From Solibacillus sp040273735 (lineage in GTDB: Bacteria > Bacillota > Bacilli > Bacillales_A > Planococcaceae), in assembly GCF_040273735.1 (NCBI RefSeq), contig NZ_JBELZM010000017.1, positions 24,737 to 88,736 on the forward strand: a DNA stretch of 64,000 nucleotides, written 5' to 3'. A program made the position numbers and the translations under genes. The notes beneath the pieces are model-generated. The model saw only the letters and a list, made by a program, of their open reading frames with translations. It made no database searches and was not told where the DNA came from. Position 1 is the first letter of the stretch, and the number at the start of each line of letters is the position of its first letter. This document shows positions 33,884-42,662 of the stretch, one piece after another.

Positions 33884-34795
33884 TTATAACGTAGTTTCAG
33901 AGTGAGTAGGTGCTGGGATTTTTTTCATTGCTATAAATTGTTCAAGTTGAGCAACCGTATTCCCGATTAAAATAAATGCGCCACCAATCACTAGTTGTGC
34001 AGTTAATCCTTCCCCTAGGAAAAGCATAGCGAATATGGCAGCAAAAATAGGTTCAAGAGAAAAAATCAGCCCTGTATGTGTAGGAGAAGTGTATTGTTGT
34101 ACAACAGCTTGTGCGATAAAGCAAAACGCGGTACAAATGATACCTAATCCAAGTACAGCAATCCAACTTGAAGAATTGGACGGGAACATCGGAGATTCGA
34201 ACATTATTGTGAAAACTGCTCCAAACAAGCCGGCAATACCTAACTGGTATACACCATAGGAAATGGATTCAACGTTTTTAGTAAACCTACTATTTAAAAT
34301 TAAATAGATTGAATAGCAAACTGCTGCAATCGCAACTAATAGATCACCAGTCTGGAACGTCATAGAGTCTTTCATTGTCAAAACGGTTATTCCGATCATT
34401 GTAGCAACAACGGCGAAGCTTACTGCCCGCGAAGGAAGCCGTTTTTCAATAAAGCTTGTCATAATCGGTACTAATACAACTGTTAAACTTAGTATAAAGC
34501 CTGCATTGCCTGCTGAAGTCGTTTTTAGACCTAACAGAGATAAGGCGAAAATCGTAAACAATAAGAAGCCTTGAATCGATGCATATAAAATCGTCTTAAT
34601 ATTCACACGCAACATCTTCGGTAAAAAGATTAGCCCTGCAATGATAAATGCGATTAAGCATCGAAGTGCTACAACATTAAAAGCTTCCAAACTTTCAAGT
34701 CCCATGACCATAAACGTATAGGATAGCCCCCAAAACATTGTAACAATCACCATTAAAATATTTGCTTTACCTTGTAAACTCAAAGATGTCACCAC
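33884..34795 (-). CDS. EamA/DMT family transporter
   Basis: 303 residues, ten membrane helices in two repeated EamA halves. MFWGLSYTFMVMGLESLEAFNVVALR in helices 1-2 and GLIFSLEPIFAAIFAMLFLGEGLT near 245 are typical signatures. Exporter of small metabolites; substrate unknown. GTG start at 34795, a few alternative starts follow. Divergent from a LysR-type gene that likely controls it. Confidence 0.9.
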   Translation of the reverse strand: MVTSLSLQGKANILMVIVTMFWGLSYTFMVMGLESLEAFNVVALRCLIAFIIAGLIFLPKMLRVNIKTILYASIQGFLLFTIFALSLLGLKTTSAGNAGFILSLTVVLVPIMTSFIEKRLPSRAVSFAVVATMIGITVLTMKDSMTFQTGDLLVAIAAVCYSIYLILNSRFTKNVESISYGVYQLGIAGLFGAVFTIMFESPMFPSNSSSWIAVLGLGIICTAFCFIAQAVVQQYTSPTHTGLIFSLEPIFAAIFAMLFLGEGLTAQLVIGGAFILIGNTVAQLEQFIAMKKIPAPTHSETTL

Positions 34796-35009
34796 ATTTC
34801 TAAAAAGTAAGTTTTAAATAATCAGTAAAAATATGTATTATAAGACAAATTTAACTATAACATTAATAGATTTAACATATCGTTACATCTGAAAATCCGA
34901 TCTGTTATAAAACAGTATAAACAGGAAGTTGTGATTAGTAAAACGAATGTTTATAATGAATGATATGAAAATAATTCATGTTTAAAATTGATTAGTGGAG
35001 TGAATTATA

Positions 35010-35882
35010 ATGAGCTTAGTCAAGTATGAAATTTTAAATAAAGTGGCGGAAGTACATAGTTTTACAAAAGCGGCCTCTGTTTTAGGCCTTACACAATCGG
35101 CTGTAAGTCATGCAGTTTCAAGTTTGGAAAAGGAATTTGGGTTTAATTTAATTCACCGTAACCGTACAGGAGTAACATTGACAGAAGACGGTACAAAAAT
35201 GCTCTATGAAATGCGTAAAGTATTATTGGCGGAAGAACATCTGCAGCAGACTGCGTCGAATATTTTAGGGGTAAGCCAAGGGACAGTGCGAATCGGGCTA
35301 ATATCGACAATTTCTACACATTGGATGCCGAATATCATTCATATTATGGATTCAGAGTATCCGGGCATTCGCATTGAATTGCGTGAAGGGGATTACTATG
35401 AAATTGAACAGTGGTTGTTGCAAGGAGAAGTCGATTGCGGATTTTTAAACCGGACAAGCTCCAAACAGTTCGAATTTATGCCGTTAAAACGGGATCCTCT
35501 GTTATGTATTGTGTCGTCGCAAAGTCCGCTATATGATAGAGCAGAGATCGATTTATTTGAAATTGAAGAAACGCCGATTATAATGCCTTCTTATAAAGGG
35601 ACAAATGATGTGATGACAACATTTGAAAAATATGGTGTATTTCCGAATATACGTTTTGAACTTTATGACGAAAAGGCCATCGTATCAATGGTGGAACACA
35701 ATCTTGGTATTAGCATACTGCCTGAAATGGCGATTTCGATGCTGCCGGATACTGTAAAAGCACTGCCTCTTGTACAGGAAAGTTACCGAATCCTAGGGCT
35801 GTCCACAAAGCAGAAGCTGTCACCGGCATCACAAAAATTTGTGGAAATATTAAAACATTGGCTGGAAAACGAAGAACAGTAA
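35010..35882 (+). CDS. LysR family transcriptional regulator
   Basis: 290 residues. N-terminal winged HTH (VAEVHSFTKAASVLGLTQSAVSHAVSSLEKEFG, about 10-42) and a C-terminal effector domain of two lobes (GTVRIGLISTISTHWMP near 90, LLCIVSSQSPL near 170). Divergent from the DMT transporter, the classic layout for control of that gene. A CoaB-like gene starts 14 bp downstream, so the two may be co-transcribed. Confidence 0.92.
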   Translation: MSLVKYEILNKVAEVHSFTKAASVLGLTQSAVSHAVSSLEKEFGFNLIHRNRTGVTLTEDGTKMLYEMRKVLLAEEHLQQTASNILGVSQGTVRIGLISTISTHWMPNIIHIMDSEYPGIRIELREGDYYEIEQWLLQGEVDCGFLNRTSSKQFEFMPLKRDPLLCIVSSQSPLYDRAEIDLFEIEETPIIMPSYKGTNDVMTTFEKYGVFPNIRFELYDEKAIVSMVEHNLGISILPEMAISMLPDTVKALPLVQESYRILGLSTKQKLSPASQKFVEILKHWLENEEQ

Positions 35883-35896
35883 AAGGGGAAACAACT

Positions 35897-36559
35897 ATGC
35901 TAACAGGGAAAAAAGTTTTAATAACGAGTGGCGGGACATTCGAGAAATGGGATAATGTTCGCGGCCATACGAATTTATCTAAAGGAACAATGGGTTGCTA
36001 TTTAGCAGAAGCTGCACTTGAAAAAGGTGCGAACGTCATTTATATGCACGGTGTATTTACACAGCTGCCGGAACATCGAAACGAGATGCAGCTCATTAAA
36101 TTTGAAGGAATCGAGGATCTAGGCGACAAGCTAAAAACAATTCTTGAGTCCGAGCAAATCGATTATGTCATTATGGCTGTGGCCGGCTCTGACTGGCTTA
36201 TTGACAAAGTGTTTGATCAGCAAGGAAATGAACTGACTGAAAAAGGGAAGATGCCATCGGATGAACCTCCGATTATACATTTTAAAAAAGCGCCGAAACT
36301 ATTGGCTCAAATAAAAAACTGGTCGCCGGAAACGACATTGATCGGCTTTAAACTGGAAGCGACAGAAGATGAATCGTTTTTATTGGAAAGAGCTTCTGCA
36401 AGAATGGAAACTGCAAAAACGGATTATATGGTTGCAAATAGTTCAAAATCCTTGTACGGTGCAATGGAGCCCCATTATATTATTCATAAATCCGGGGAGA
36501 CCATTAAAGCCAACGGAAAATTGGCAGCTGCAACTGCATTAATTAATGTCATCTCTTAA
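35897..36559 (+). CDS. CoaB-like phosphopantothenoylcysteine synthetase domain protein
   Basis: 220 residues from ATG 35897 (AAAAGGGGAA upstream). Single CoaB (DFP C-terminal) domain with no CoaC half. GKKVLITSGGTFEKWDNVRGHTNLSKGTMG corresponds to the canonical LITSGGT...DPVRFITNRSSGKMG but with several replacements. It also has MAVAGSDW (usually MAAAVADY) and LIGFKLEATE (usually VGFAAET). It could be a CoaB of the stand-alone type or a paralogue with another substrate. Placed after the LysR gene. CoA-synthesis role is inferred. Confidence 0.75.
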   Translation: MLTGKKVLITSGGTFEKWDNVRGHTNLSKGTMGCYLAEAALEKGANVIYMHGVFTQLPEHRNEMQLIKFEGIEDLGDKLKTILESEQIDYVIMAVAGSDWLIDKVFDQQGNELTEKGKMPSDEPPIIHFKKAPKLLAQIKNWSPETTLIGFKLEATEDESFLLERASARMETAKTDYMVANSSKSLYGAMEPHYIIHKSGETIKANGKLAAATALINVIS

Positions 36560-36647
36560 ATAATGAATGTTTGCTCATTTTTCAAATGCCTTTATATGTT
36601 ATAATTTAGAATATTTAATCTATTTAACACTGAAATGAGGTTGAAGC

Positions 36648-37454
36648 ATGTACCAGTTCGATCATCTAGTCCATTTTGTGCCATATCCAGAACAGACTTT
36701 GTTAAAACTCCAAGAAGAGGGTCTCCATGCTGTCCCGGGAGGAAGTCATGAGGCGTGGGGTACATATAATACACTTAGCTATTTTGATTTGGCTTATATT
36801 GAATTGATCGGAATTGAAAATGAGGAAAAGTTTCAGGAAGCAGCCAAAAAGAAGTATTCATTACATGCGAGCTATAAAGAAAATCGCCGACGTGACGGAT
36901 TGACGCGTTTTGCGGTTCGTACAACGACAATTGAAGAAGATGCGATGTTATTCGCTAAAGCCGGTTTGGATGTAGTTGGACCGGAGCGTTTTTCCAGAAA
37001 ACGAGAAGACGGCTCTGAAGTAAGCTGGCAGCTGCTTTATATCGGTCACCCGAAATCGAAAATTGAATTCCCTTTTTTCATTCAATGGGATGAAGCAGAT
37101 ACACTTCGACGTAAGGAACTAACGGACCGTGGTATCATAGCAAAACATCCGTTAGGGGATTTAACGCTCCAAGCTGTCCATTTTATTGTACCGAATTTTG
37201 ATGCAGTGGAGCAAATAGCCCATCTATGTGGTGCGACCATTTTAAAAAAGGAAAATCAGGAAGAGAACGTAGAGTATTCGATAATTCTGCTCGATGAAGT
37301 AAAGCTTATTTTTGTCAAGCCAATCGGTGAAGGAGTCGCTTGGAATTATATGCTCGAACATGGTTATGGCATAAAAAAGGTCGTCATTTCAGGTGCGACG
37401 GAGCAAAAGCATTTTACAATTGATGGTGCACAATACGAAATAAACAATAAATAA
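36648..37454 (+). CDS. VOC/glyoxalase-like domain protein
   Basis: 268 residues. N-terminal FDHLVHFVPYPEQTLLKLQEEGLHAVPGGSHEAWGTYNTLSYFDLAYIELIGIEN is the usual glyoxalase-like_3 (PF13468) opening with H6/Glu-type metal positions; a second half begins LQAVHFIVPNFDAVEQIA. No function is assigned to the family. ATG behind TGAGGTTGAAGC. Terminated by a hairpin shared with csp. Confidence 0.82.
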   Translation: MYQFDHLVHFVPYPEQTLLKLQEEGLHAVPGGSHEAWGTYNTLSYFDLAYIELIGIENEEKFQEAAKKKYSLHASYKENRRRDGLTRFAVRTTTIEEDAMLFAKAGLDVVGPERFSRKREDGSEVSWQLLYIGHPKSKIEFPFFIQWDEADTLRRKELTDRGIIAKHPLGDLTLQAVHFIVPNFDAVEQIAHLCGATILKKENQEENVEYSIILLDEVKLIFVKPIGEGVAWNYMLEHGYGIKKVVISGATEQKHFTIDGAQYEINNK

Positions 37455-37497
37455 AAAAAGGCTGTAAACGACTAAAACATTTCGTTTACAGCTTTGT
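37455..37497. terminator. bidirectional intrinsic terminator
   Basis: GGCTGTAAACGA/TCGTTTACAGCTTT stem with loop CTAAAACAT; A-rich left flank, T-rich right. Confidence 0.85.
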
Positions 37498-37698
37498 CTA
37501 TTTTTTTATAACATTCGCTGCCTGCGGACCCCGGATGCCATCGACTAAATCGAATTCAACCACTTGTCCCTCATCCAGTGAACGAAATCCTTCCTCTTGT
37601 ATGCCAGTAAAGTGTACAAAAACATCTTCACCATTCGTTGATTCTATAAATCCATAACCTTTTTCATTATCAAACCATTTTACAGTGCCTTGGTGCAT
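37498..37698 (-). CDS. csp: cold-shock protein, CspA family
   Basis: 66 residues, one OB-fold domain with RNP1 (KGYGFIE) and RNP2 (VFVHF). Single-stranded nucleic-acid chaperone. ATG behind GGAGGAGAAAGCGG. The leader is about 62 nt from the promoter at 37767-37796. Confidence 0.96.
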   Translation of the reverse strand: MHQGTVKWFDNEKGYGFIESTNGEDVFVHFTGIQEEGFRSLDEGQVVEFDLVDGIRGPQAANVIKK

Positions 37699-37766
37699 CC
37701 GCTTTCTCCTCCGATACTGTCAAAATCAATTGATGAAACATAAAGATTCCAGAATATTACGAATAA

Positions 37767-37796
37767 ACTATATACTATACGTATGAGAACTGTCAA
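37767..37796 (-). promoter_or_regulatory. sigma-A promoter of the cold-shock gene
   Basis: On the minus strand: TTGACA (37796-37791), 18-bp spacer, TATAGT (37772-37767). Confidence 0.6.
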
Positions 37797-37889
37797 TAAT
37801 TTGTCGATTTATGCGCTTTTTTTTAATTATTAATTCTGACAAAACAAACTATAATAAGGTGACTACATATTTAGAAAGCAGGGCGAAGC

Positions 37890-39569
37890 ATGACAACAAC
37901 TACGAAAAAACCATTAACAGATATTGAAATAGCCAATCAAGCGACAATGAAGCCGATTTTGGAAATTGCTGAAAATGCTCACATTCCATTAGATGCAGTT
38001 GAACAATACGGTCGCTATAAAGCAAAAATTGATACAAGCAAAATTAGTGGTGAAGCAACGGCAAATGTAGTGCTTGTGACAGCGATTAGCCCTACACCAG
38101 CAGGTGAAGGAAAATCTACGGTAACAATAGGTTTGGCGGATGCATTGCACCAATTGGAAAAGCGAGTAATGGTCGCTTTACGAGAGCCTTCATTAGGACC
38201 TGTAATGGGAGTGAAAGGCGGCGCTACTGGCGGCGGATATGCGCAAGTATTACCCATGGAGCAAATCAATTTGCATTTCAATGGCGATTTCCATGCGATC
38301 ACGACTGCAAACAATGCATTATCTGCATTGATTGATAATCATATCCATCAAGGAAATGCATTAAATATTGATCCGAGGCGAATTGTCTGGAAGCGTGTAC
38401 TGGATTTAAATGACCGTGCACTGCGTCATGTAACAGTTGGTTTAGGTGGTCCGATGCAAGGTGTACCTCGTGAAGACGGATTCGATATTACAGTCGCTTC
38501 TGAAATTATGGCCATTTTCTGCTTAGCAACAGGCATGAAGGATTTGAAACAGCGTTTGGCACGTATTGTAATTGGTTATACGTATGATCGGAATCCGGTA
38601 ACTGTTGCTGATTTACAAGTAGAAGGAGCACTCGCTCTTATTTTAAAGGAAGCGATGAACCCAAACCTGGTTCAAACAATTGAAGGCACACCGGCATTAA
38701 TTCATGGCGGTCCGTTTGCCAATATTGCCCATGGATGCAACTCGATTACTGCAACTCAAACAGCTCGTAAACTTGCGGATATCGTTGTAACAGAAGCCGG
38801 ATTCGGTTCTGATTTAGGTGCGGAGAAGTTTTTAAATATTAAAGCACGTGAAGCAGGATTTAAACCGAGTGCTGTCGTTATTGTCGCGACAATTCGCGCA
38901 CTGAAAATGCATGGCGGTGTAGCAAAGGCTAATTTAGTGGAAGAAAATGTGGAAGCCTTAAAACAGGGGATTTCTAATTTAGCACAGCATGTAGCCAATG
39001 TTCGGAACTTTGGACTGGAGCCGGTAATTGCCTTGAATCGATTTATTACGGATACGGAACAGGAACTGAAAGCTGTTTTACAATGGGCGGAAGCTAATGA
39101 GGTTCGGATTGCCCGTACGAATGTTTGGGAAGAAGGCGGTAAGGGTGGTATTGAGCTTGCAGAAAAAGTTCTGGAAGTAATCGATCAGCCAAATACTTTC
39201 CATCATTTGTATGATCTTCAAGAAACAGTGGAACAGAAATTAACGAAGATTGTACAGCAAGTTTATGGTGGTTCAGGTGTACAATTAACGGATGCTGCGA
39301 AAAAACAGTTAGCAGTCATCGAAAAGAATGGTTGGGATACTTTACCGATTTGTATGGCGAAAACACAATATTCATTATCAGATCAACCTAGCTTAGTAGG
39401 CCGACCAACAGATTTCGTTGTGACAATTCGTGAAATTCTTCCGAAGTTAGGTGCGGGATTCCTCGTATGCTTAACAGGAGATATTATGACGATGCCAGGC
39501 TTGCCGAAACAGCCTGCAGCACTGAATATGGATGTGGCCGAAGACGGAAGTGCACTCGGATTATTTTAA
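37890..39569 (+). CDS. fhs: formate-tetrahydrofolate ligase
   Basis: 559 residues, the normal length. ATP-dependent formylation of tetrahydrofolate for one-carbon supply to purines. The phosphate loop TPAGEGKST (about 66-74), the signature VGLGGPMQGVPRE (near 180) and the EAGFGSDLGAEKF segment (near 307) are intact. Gene stands alone, with a terminator at 39634. Confidence 0.96.
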   Translation: MTTTTKKPLTDIEIANQATMKPILEIAENAHIPLDAVEQYGRYKAKIDTSKISGEATANVVLVTAISPTPAGEGKSTVTIGLADALHQLEKRVMVALREPSLGPVMGVKGGATGGGYAQVLPMEQINLHFNGDFHAITTANNALSALIDNHIHQGNALNIDPRRIVWKRVLDLNDRALRHVTVGLGGPMQGVPREDGFDITVASEIMAIFCLATGMKDLKQRLARIVIGYTYDRNPVTVADLQVEGALALILKEAMNPNLVQTIEGTPALIHGGPFANIAHGCNSITATQTARKLADIVVTEAGFGSDLGAEKFLNIKAREAGFKPSAVVIVATIRALKMHGGVAKANLVEENVEALKQGISNLAQHVANVRNFGLEPVIALNRFITDTEQELKAVLQWAEANEVRIARTNVWEEGGKGGIELAEKVLEVIDQPNTFHHLYDLQETVEQKLTKIVQQVYGGSGVQLTDAAKKQLAVIEKNGWDTLPICMAKTQYSLSDQPSLVGRPTDFVVTIREILPKLGAGFLVCLTGDIMTMPGLPKQPAALNMDVAEDGSALGLF

Positions 39570-39633
39570 TAGGAAGAGTATATGAAGGCAGACTAATTTT
39601 ACATCTGATAAAATAACGCCGGAGCGATTAATA

Positions 39634-39679
39634 AAAAGAAACGTATTCGTTTGATAACTCATTCGAATACGTTTTTTTT
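39634..39679 (+). terminator. intrinsic terminator of fhs
   Basis: AAACGTATTCG/CGAATACGTTT stem, 14-nt loop, T7; could also end the minus-strand small gene at 39719. Confidence 0.88.
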
Positions 39680-39718
39680 ATTTTAATAGGAAACTCTTTT
39701 TATATTTACTGCCGTGCA

Positions 39719-39871
39719 TTAAAACATGATTTGTAGAAGGTTAGTTGCAATCATAAAAGTTGCACTTAGTCCGTATGCAACCGATCCAATTAAAATTGGT
39801 GAAATAACAATTAGACCCTTGCGTTGGCTATCGTTCATGTTTGGCGCTACAGCTTGCATCATTCTTTGCAT
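39719..39871 (-). CDS. 50-residue membrane protein, unannotated
   Basis: ATG at 39871 follows AAAAAAGGAG, TAA at 39719-39721; too short for most ORF calls. Soluble N-terminus (MQRMMQAVAPNMNDSQRKG), then a hydrophobic segment of about 30 residues (LIVISPILIGSVAYGLSATF and MIATNLLQIMF) that can form one or two membrane helices. No family recognised. The good ribosome site, the neighbouring terminator and typical codon use support it. Divergent from the HD/yfmR unit. Confidence 0.65.
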   Translation of the reverse strand: MQRMMQAVAPNMNDSQRKGLIVISPILIGSVAYGLSATFMIATNLLQIMF

Positions 39872-40136
39872 AAATAACACTCCTTTTTTCTGTTTTATGT
39901 TTTCTTATTGCTATTATATGATGTAAATTTGTAAAATACAAGCATTTAGTTCACATTTTAGACAAAAATTATCTCCGCATAACAAAGGATACTTGATTTT
40001 TCGTGTAAAAGTTGCTAGGGAGGGGGTGAGAATTCAAAAATTTTTTAACAAGAAATATTTCAAATAACTGAAGAGGCCATGGTTCTCATGGTAATATAAT
40101 TATGTAAACTATAAAAAAGAAAATGGTGAATGTGAC

Positions 40137-40769
40137 ATGTCCGAAATAATCTTACGATGTGAACAATTAGTAAAAGAAATTTATGAAACAATGGATGCAA
40201 GCCATGATTTTCAACATATTGAGCGTGTCTATCAAAACGCTATGACAATACTTACATCCGAGCCTTTGGCAAATGGTAAAATCGTAAGTTTGGCCGTGCT
40301 GCTGCATGATGTCAGTGACGAAAAATATGCTGCGGATAAACAGCAGGAGCAGCGTATTTTGGATGAGCTTGATTTAACAGAAGGGGAAAAACAGCATATC
40401 CAAACAGTCATTGCAGAGGTTTCATTTAATGGGGGCAATGAACGGGATATTACAACGGTTGAATCGAAAATCGTTCGAGATGCAGACCGGCTGGATGCAA
40501 TCGGTGCGGTAGGTATTGCGCGGACATTCGCCTATGGCGGTGCGAAAGGGCGTAAGCTGTATGATGATGCAGAAGAAGTGCGCGTAAATATGACAAAAGA
40601 ACAATATCGCAGCCAATCTACAGCGTCTGTAACGCATTTCTATGAGAAGCTATTATTATTGAAGGATTTAATGGTAACTGCTAAAGGGCGCGAAATGGCT
40701 GAAGAACGTCATGCCTTTATGGTACAATTTTTAGAGCAGTTAAAAAAAGAAAGAGACGGGATTTCATGA
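40137..40769 (+). CDS. HD-domain phosphohydrolase
   Basis: 210 residues; metal-dependent HD fold. SHDFQHIERVYQNA (first His near 23-27), LAVLLHDVSDEKY (HD near 57), then VRDADRLDAIGAVGIAR (Asp near 116) are the family metal ligands. Resembles the YedJ group, of unclear substrate. GTG/ATG-type start: ATG 40137 after a moderate site (AATGGTGA). Its last four bases overlap the yfmR homologue. Confidence 0.88.
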   Translation: MSEIILRCEQLVKEIYETMDASHDFQHIERVYQNAMTILTSEPLANGKIVSLAVLLHDVSDEKYAADKQQEQRILDELDLTEGEKQHIQTVIAEVSFNGGNERDITTVESKIVRDADRLDAIGAVGIARTFAYGGAKGRKLYDDAEEVRVNMTKEQYRSQSTASVTHFYEKLLLLKDLMVTAKGREMAEERHAFMVQFLEQLKKERDGIS

Positions 40770-42652
40770 GTCATTTAATCGTATCAAATTTAACTAAAAC
40801 AGTTGGCGATAAAACGCTATTTCAAAATATAGAATTTACCATTTATGAAGGCGAACGTGCCGGGTTAATCGGGATAAACGGAACAGGAAAATCAACTTTA
40901 TTATCGATTATTGCTAGAAAACAGGATGCGGATACAGTGGAATTTGACCATCCGAATAAGTACCGGATTGCTTACTTGGAACAAGATCCACAATTTCCGC
41001 ATGATTTAACGGTTTTACAAGCGGTATTTAGTGGAGATTCACCGATATTACAGTTAAACCGTGCCTATGAAGAGACGGTTGCAGCATTGTCTCAAAATTC
41101 GCAATCTGAAAAGTTGCAAAATGAACTATTTCGTTTACAGCAGCAGATGGACACAGAAAATGCCTGGGACGTCAATGCTTTGGCAAAACAAGCATTAACG
41201 AAGCTTGGGATCGATATGTTTGACCAGCAAGTAACAAGTCTTTCGGGTGGGCAGCAAAAACGTGTTGCATTGGCAAAAGTATTAATCGAACCGGCAGACC
41301 TATATTTACTGGATGAGCCAACGAACCATTTGGATGTCACATCGACAGAATGGCTGCAAGAAATGGTATCGCGTCTTAAAGGTGCCGTTATCTTTATTAC
41401 ACATGACCGTTATTTCCTGGATGAAACAGCGACACATATATATGAATTGGCTGATAAAGCATTGTACCGCCATACTGGATCGTATGGTGATTTTCTTGAA
41501 GCGAGGGCAATTCGCGAAGAAATGAACGCAGCATCACAGGCGAAATTACGAAATCGTTATCGCTCAGAACTAAAATGGATTCGCCGTGGTGCAAAAGCGC
41601 GAACAACAAAGCAAAAGGCACGTATTCAGCGTTTCGAAACGTTGGATGAATCAATCGATCGTTCGAATGACCAGTCGGACCTTGAATTGGGACTGGCAAC
41701 AACACGTTTAGGAAAAAAAGTGTTGGAATCAGACGGAATTTCCAAAGCTTACGGAGACAGGATTATTATTCAGGATTTCGAATTTTTACTGCAGCACGGG
41801 GACCGTATTGGCATAATCGGAGCAAATGGGTACGGAAAATCGACACTCCTTAACATGCTCGCAGGTGAAGTTGAACCGGATAAAGGTGAGGTAATTGTCG
41901 GATCAACAGTAAAACGGCTTCATTTCAAGCAGGCACTGCCAGCAATGAATGAAAATGCAAGAATGATCGATTATATTCGTGAAGCTTCAAATGATATTAC
42001 CGATTCTGACGGTATTCGTTACTCTGCATCACAAATGCTCGAACGGTTTTTATTCCCGCTAAATACACACGGTACACCGATCAGCAAGTTATCAGGCGGG
42101 GAACGCAAAAGATTACACTTGCTTCGTCTCCTGATGGAACAGCCAAACGTTTTGCTTTTAGATGAGCCGACGAATGATTTGGATATCGAAACATTAGGCG
42201 TTCTTGAAGATTTTATCGAAAACTTCCCGGGTGTTGTCATTACAATCAGTCACGATCGGTTCTTCCTGGACCGTATTGCGAAAAAACTGTGGATTTTGGA
42301 CGGAAAAGGCGGCGTATCGGAAAGCTTGGATGTCTATACCGATTATTTAGCAAAACGCGAGTCGGAGCTGCAGCAGGAAGCGAAAGAAATGAAGCAGGAA
42401 AAGCCAAAAGTTGAAAAGCAGAAATCAGATAAGAAAAAGTTATCATTTAAAGAGCAGAAAGAATGGGAAACTATTACCGATACAATTGCTCAAGTGGAAG
42501 AAAGAATTATGAATGCAGAAGACGAAATTTCAACAGCAGGTTCGGATTTTACAAAACTTCAGCAACTGACATCCGATTTAGAAAAGCTAAATCAGGAATA
42601 TGAACAATTAATTGAGCGTTGGAGCTATTTAGACGAAATTGCAAATGGATAG
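40766..42652 (+). CDS. yfmR: ABC-F translation factor, YfmR/Uup-like
   Basis: 628 residues, two ATP cassettes and a C-terminal coiled coil. Walker A GINGTGKST (about 36), LSGGQQKRV near 155, LLDEPTNHLD near 175; second GANGYGKST near 356, LSGGERKRL near 446, LLDEPTNDLD near 468. The 540-628 tail (EAKEMKQEKPKVEKQKSDK and onward) is the Uup-type coiled coil that relieves ribosome stalling, including polyproline stalling in B. subtilis YfmR. ATGA-coupled to the HD gene and 10 bp ahead of cvfC. Confidence 0.92.
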   Translation: MSHLIVSNLTKTVGDKTLFQNIEFTIYEGERAGLIGINGTGKSTLLSIIARKQDADTVEFDHPNKYRIAYLEQDPQFPHDLTVLQAVFSGDSPILQLNRAYEETVAALSQNSQSEKLQNELFRLQQQMDTENAWDVNALAKQALTKLGIDMFDQQVTSLSGGQQKRVALAKVLIEPADLYLLDEPTNHLDVTSTEWLQEMVSRLKGAVIFITHDRYFLDETATHIYELADKALYRHTGSYGDFLEARAIREEMNAASQAKLRNRYRSELKWIRRGAKARTTKQKARIQRFETLDESIDRSNDQSDLELGLATTRLGKKVLESDGISKAYGDRIIIQDFEFLLQHGDRIGIIGANGYGKSTLLNMLAGEVEPDKGEVIVGSTVKRLHFKQALPAMNENARMIDYIREASNDITDSDGIRYSASQMLERFLFPLNTHGTPISKLSGGERKRLHLLRLLMEQPNVLLLDEPTNDLDIETLGVLEDFIENFPGVVITISHDRFFLDRIAKKLWILDGKGGVSESLDVYTDYLAKRESELQQEAKEMKQEKPKVEKQKSDKKKLSFKEQKEWETITDTIAQVEERIMNAEDEISTAGSDFTKLQQLTSDLEKLNQEYEQLIERWSYLDEIANG

Positions 42653-42662
42653 GAGCATAACA

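Noticed and set aside
39726..39926. Plus-strand 66-residue ORF
   Set aside because: It is the antisense shadow of the 50-residue minus-strand gene, and has no ribosome site.
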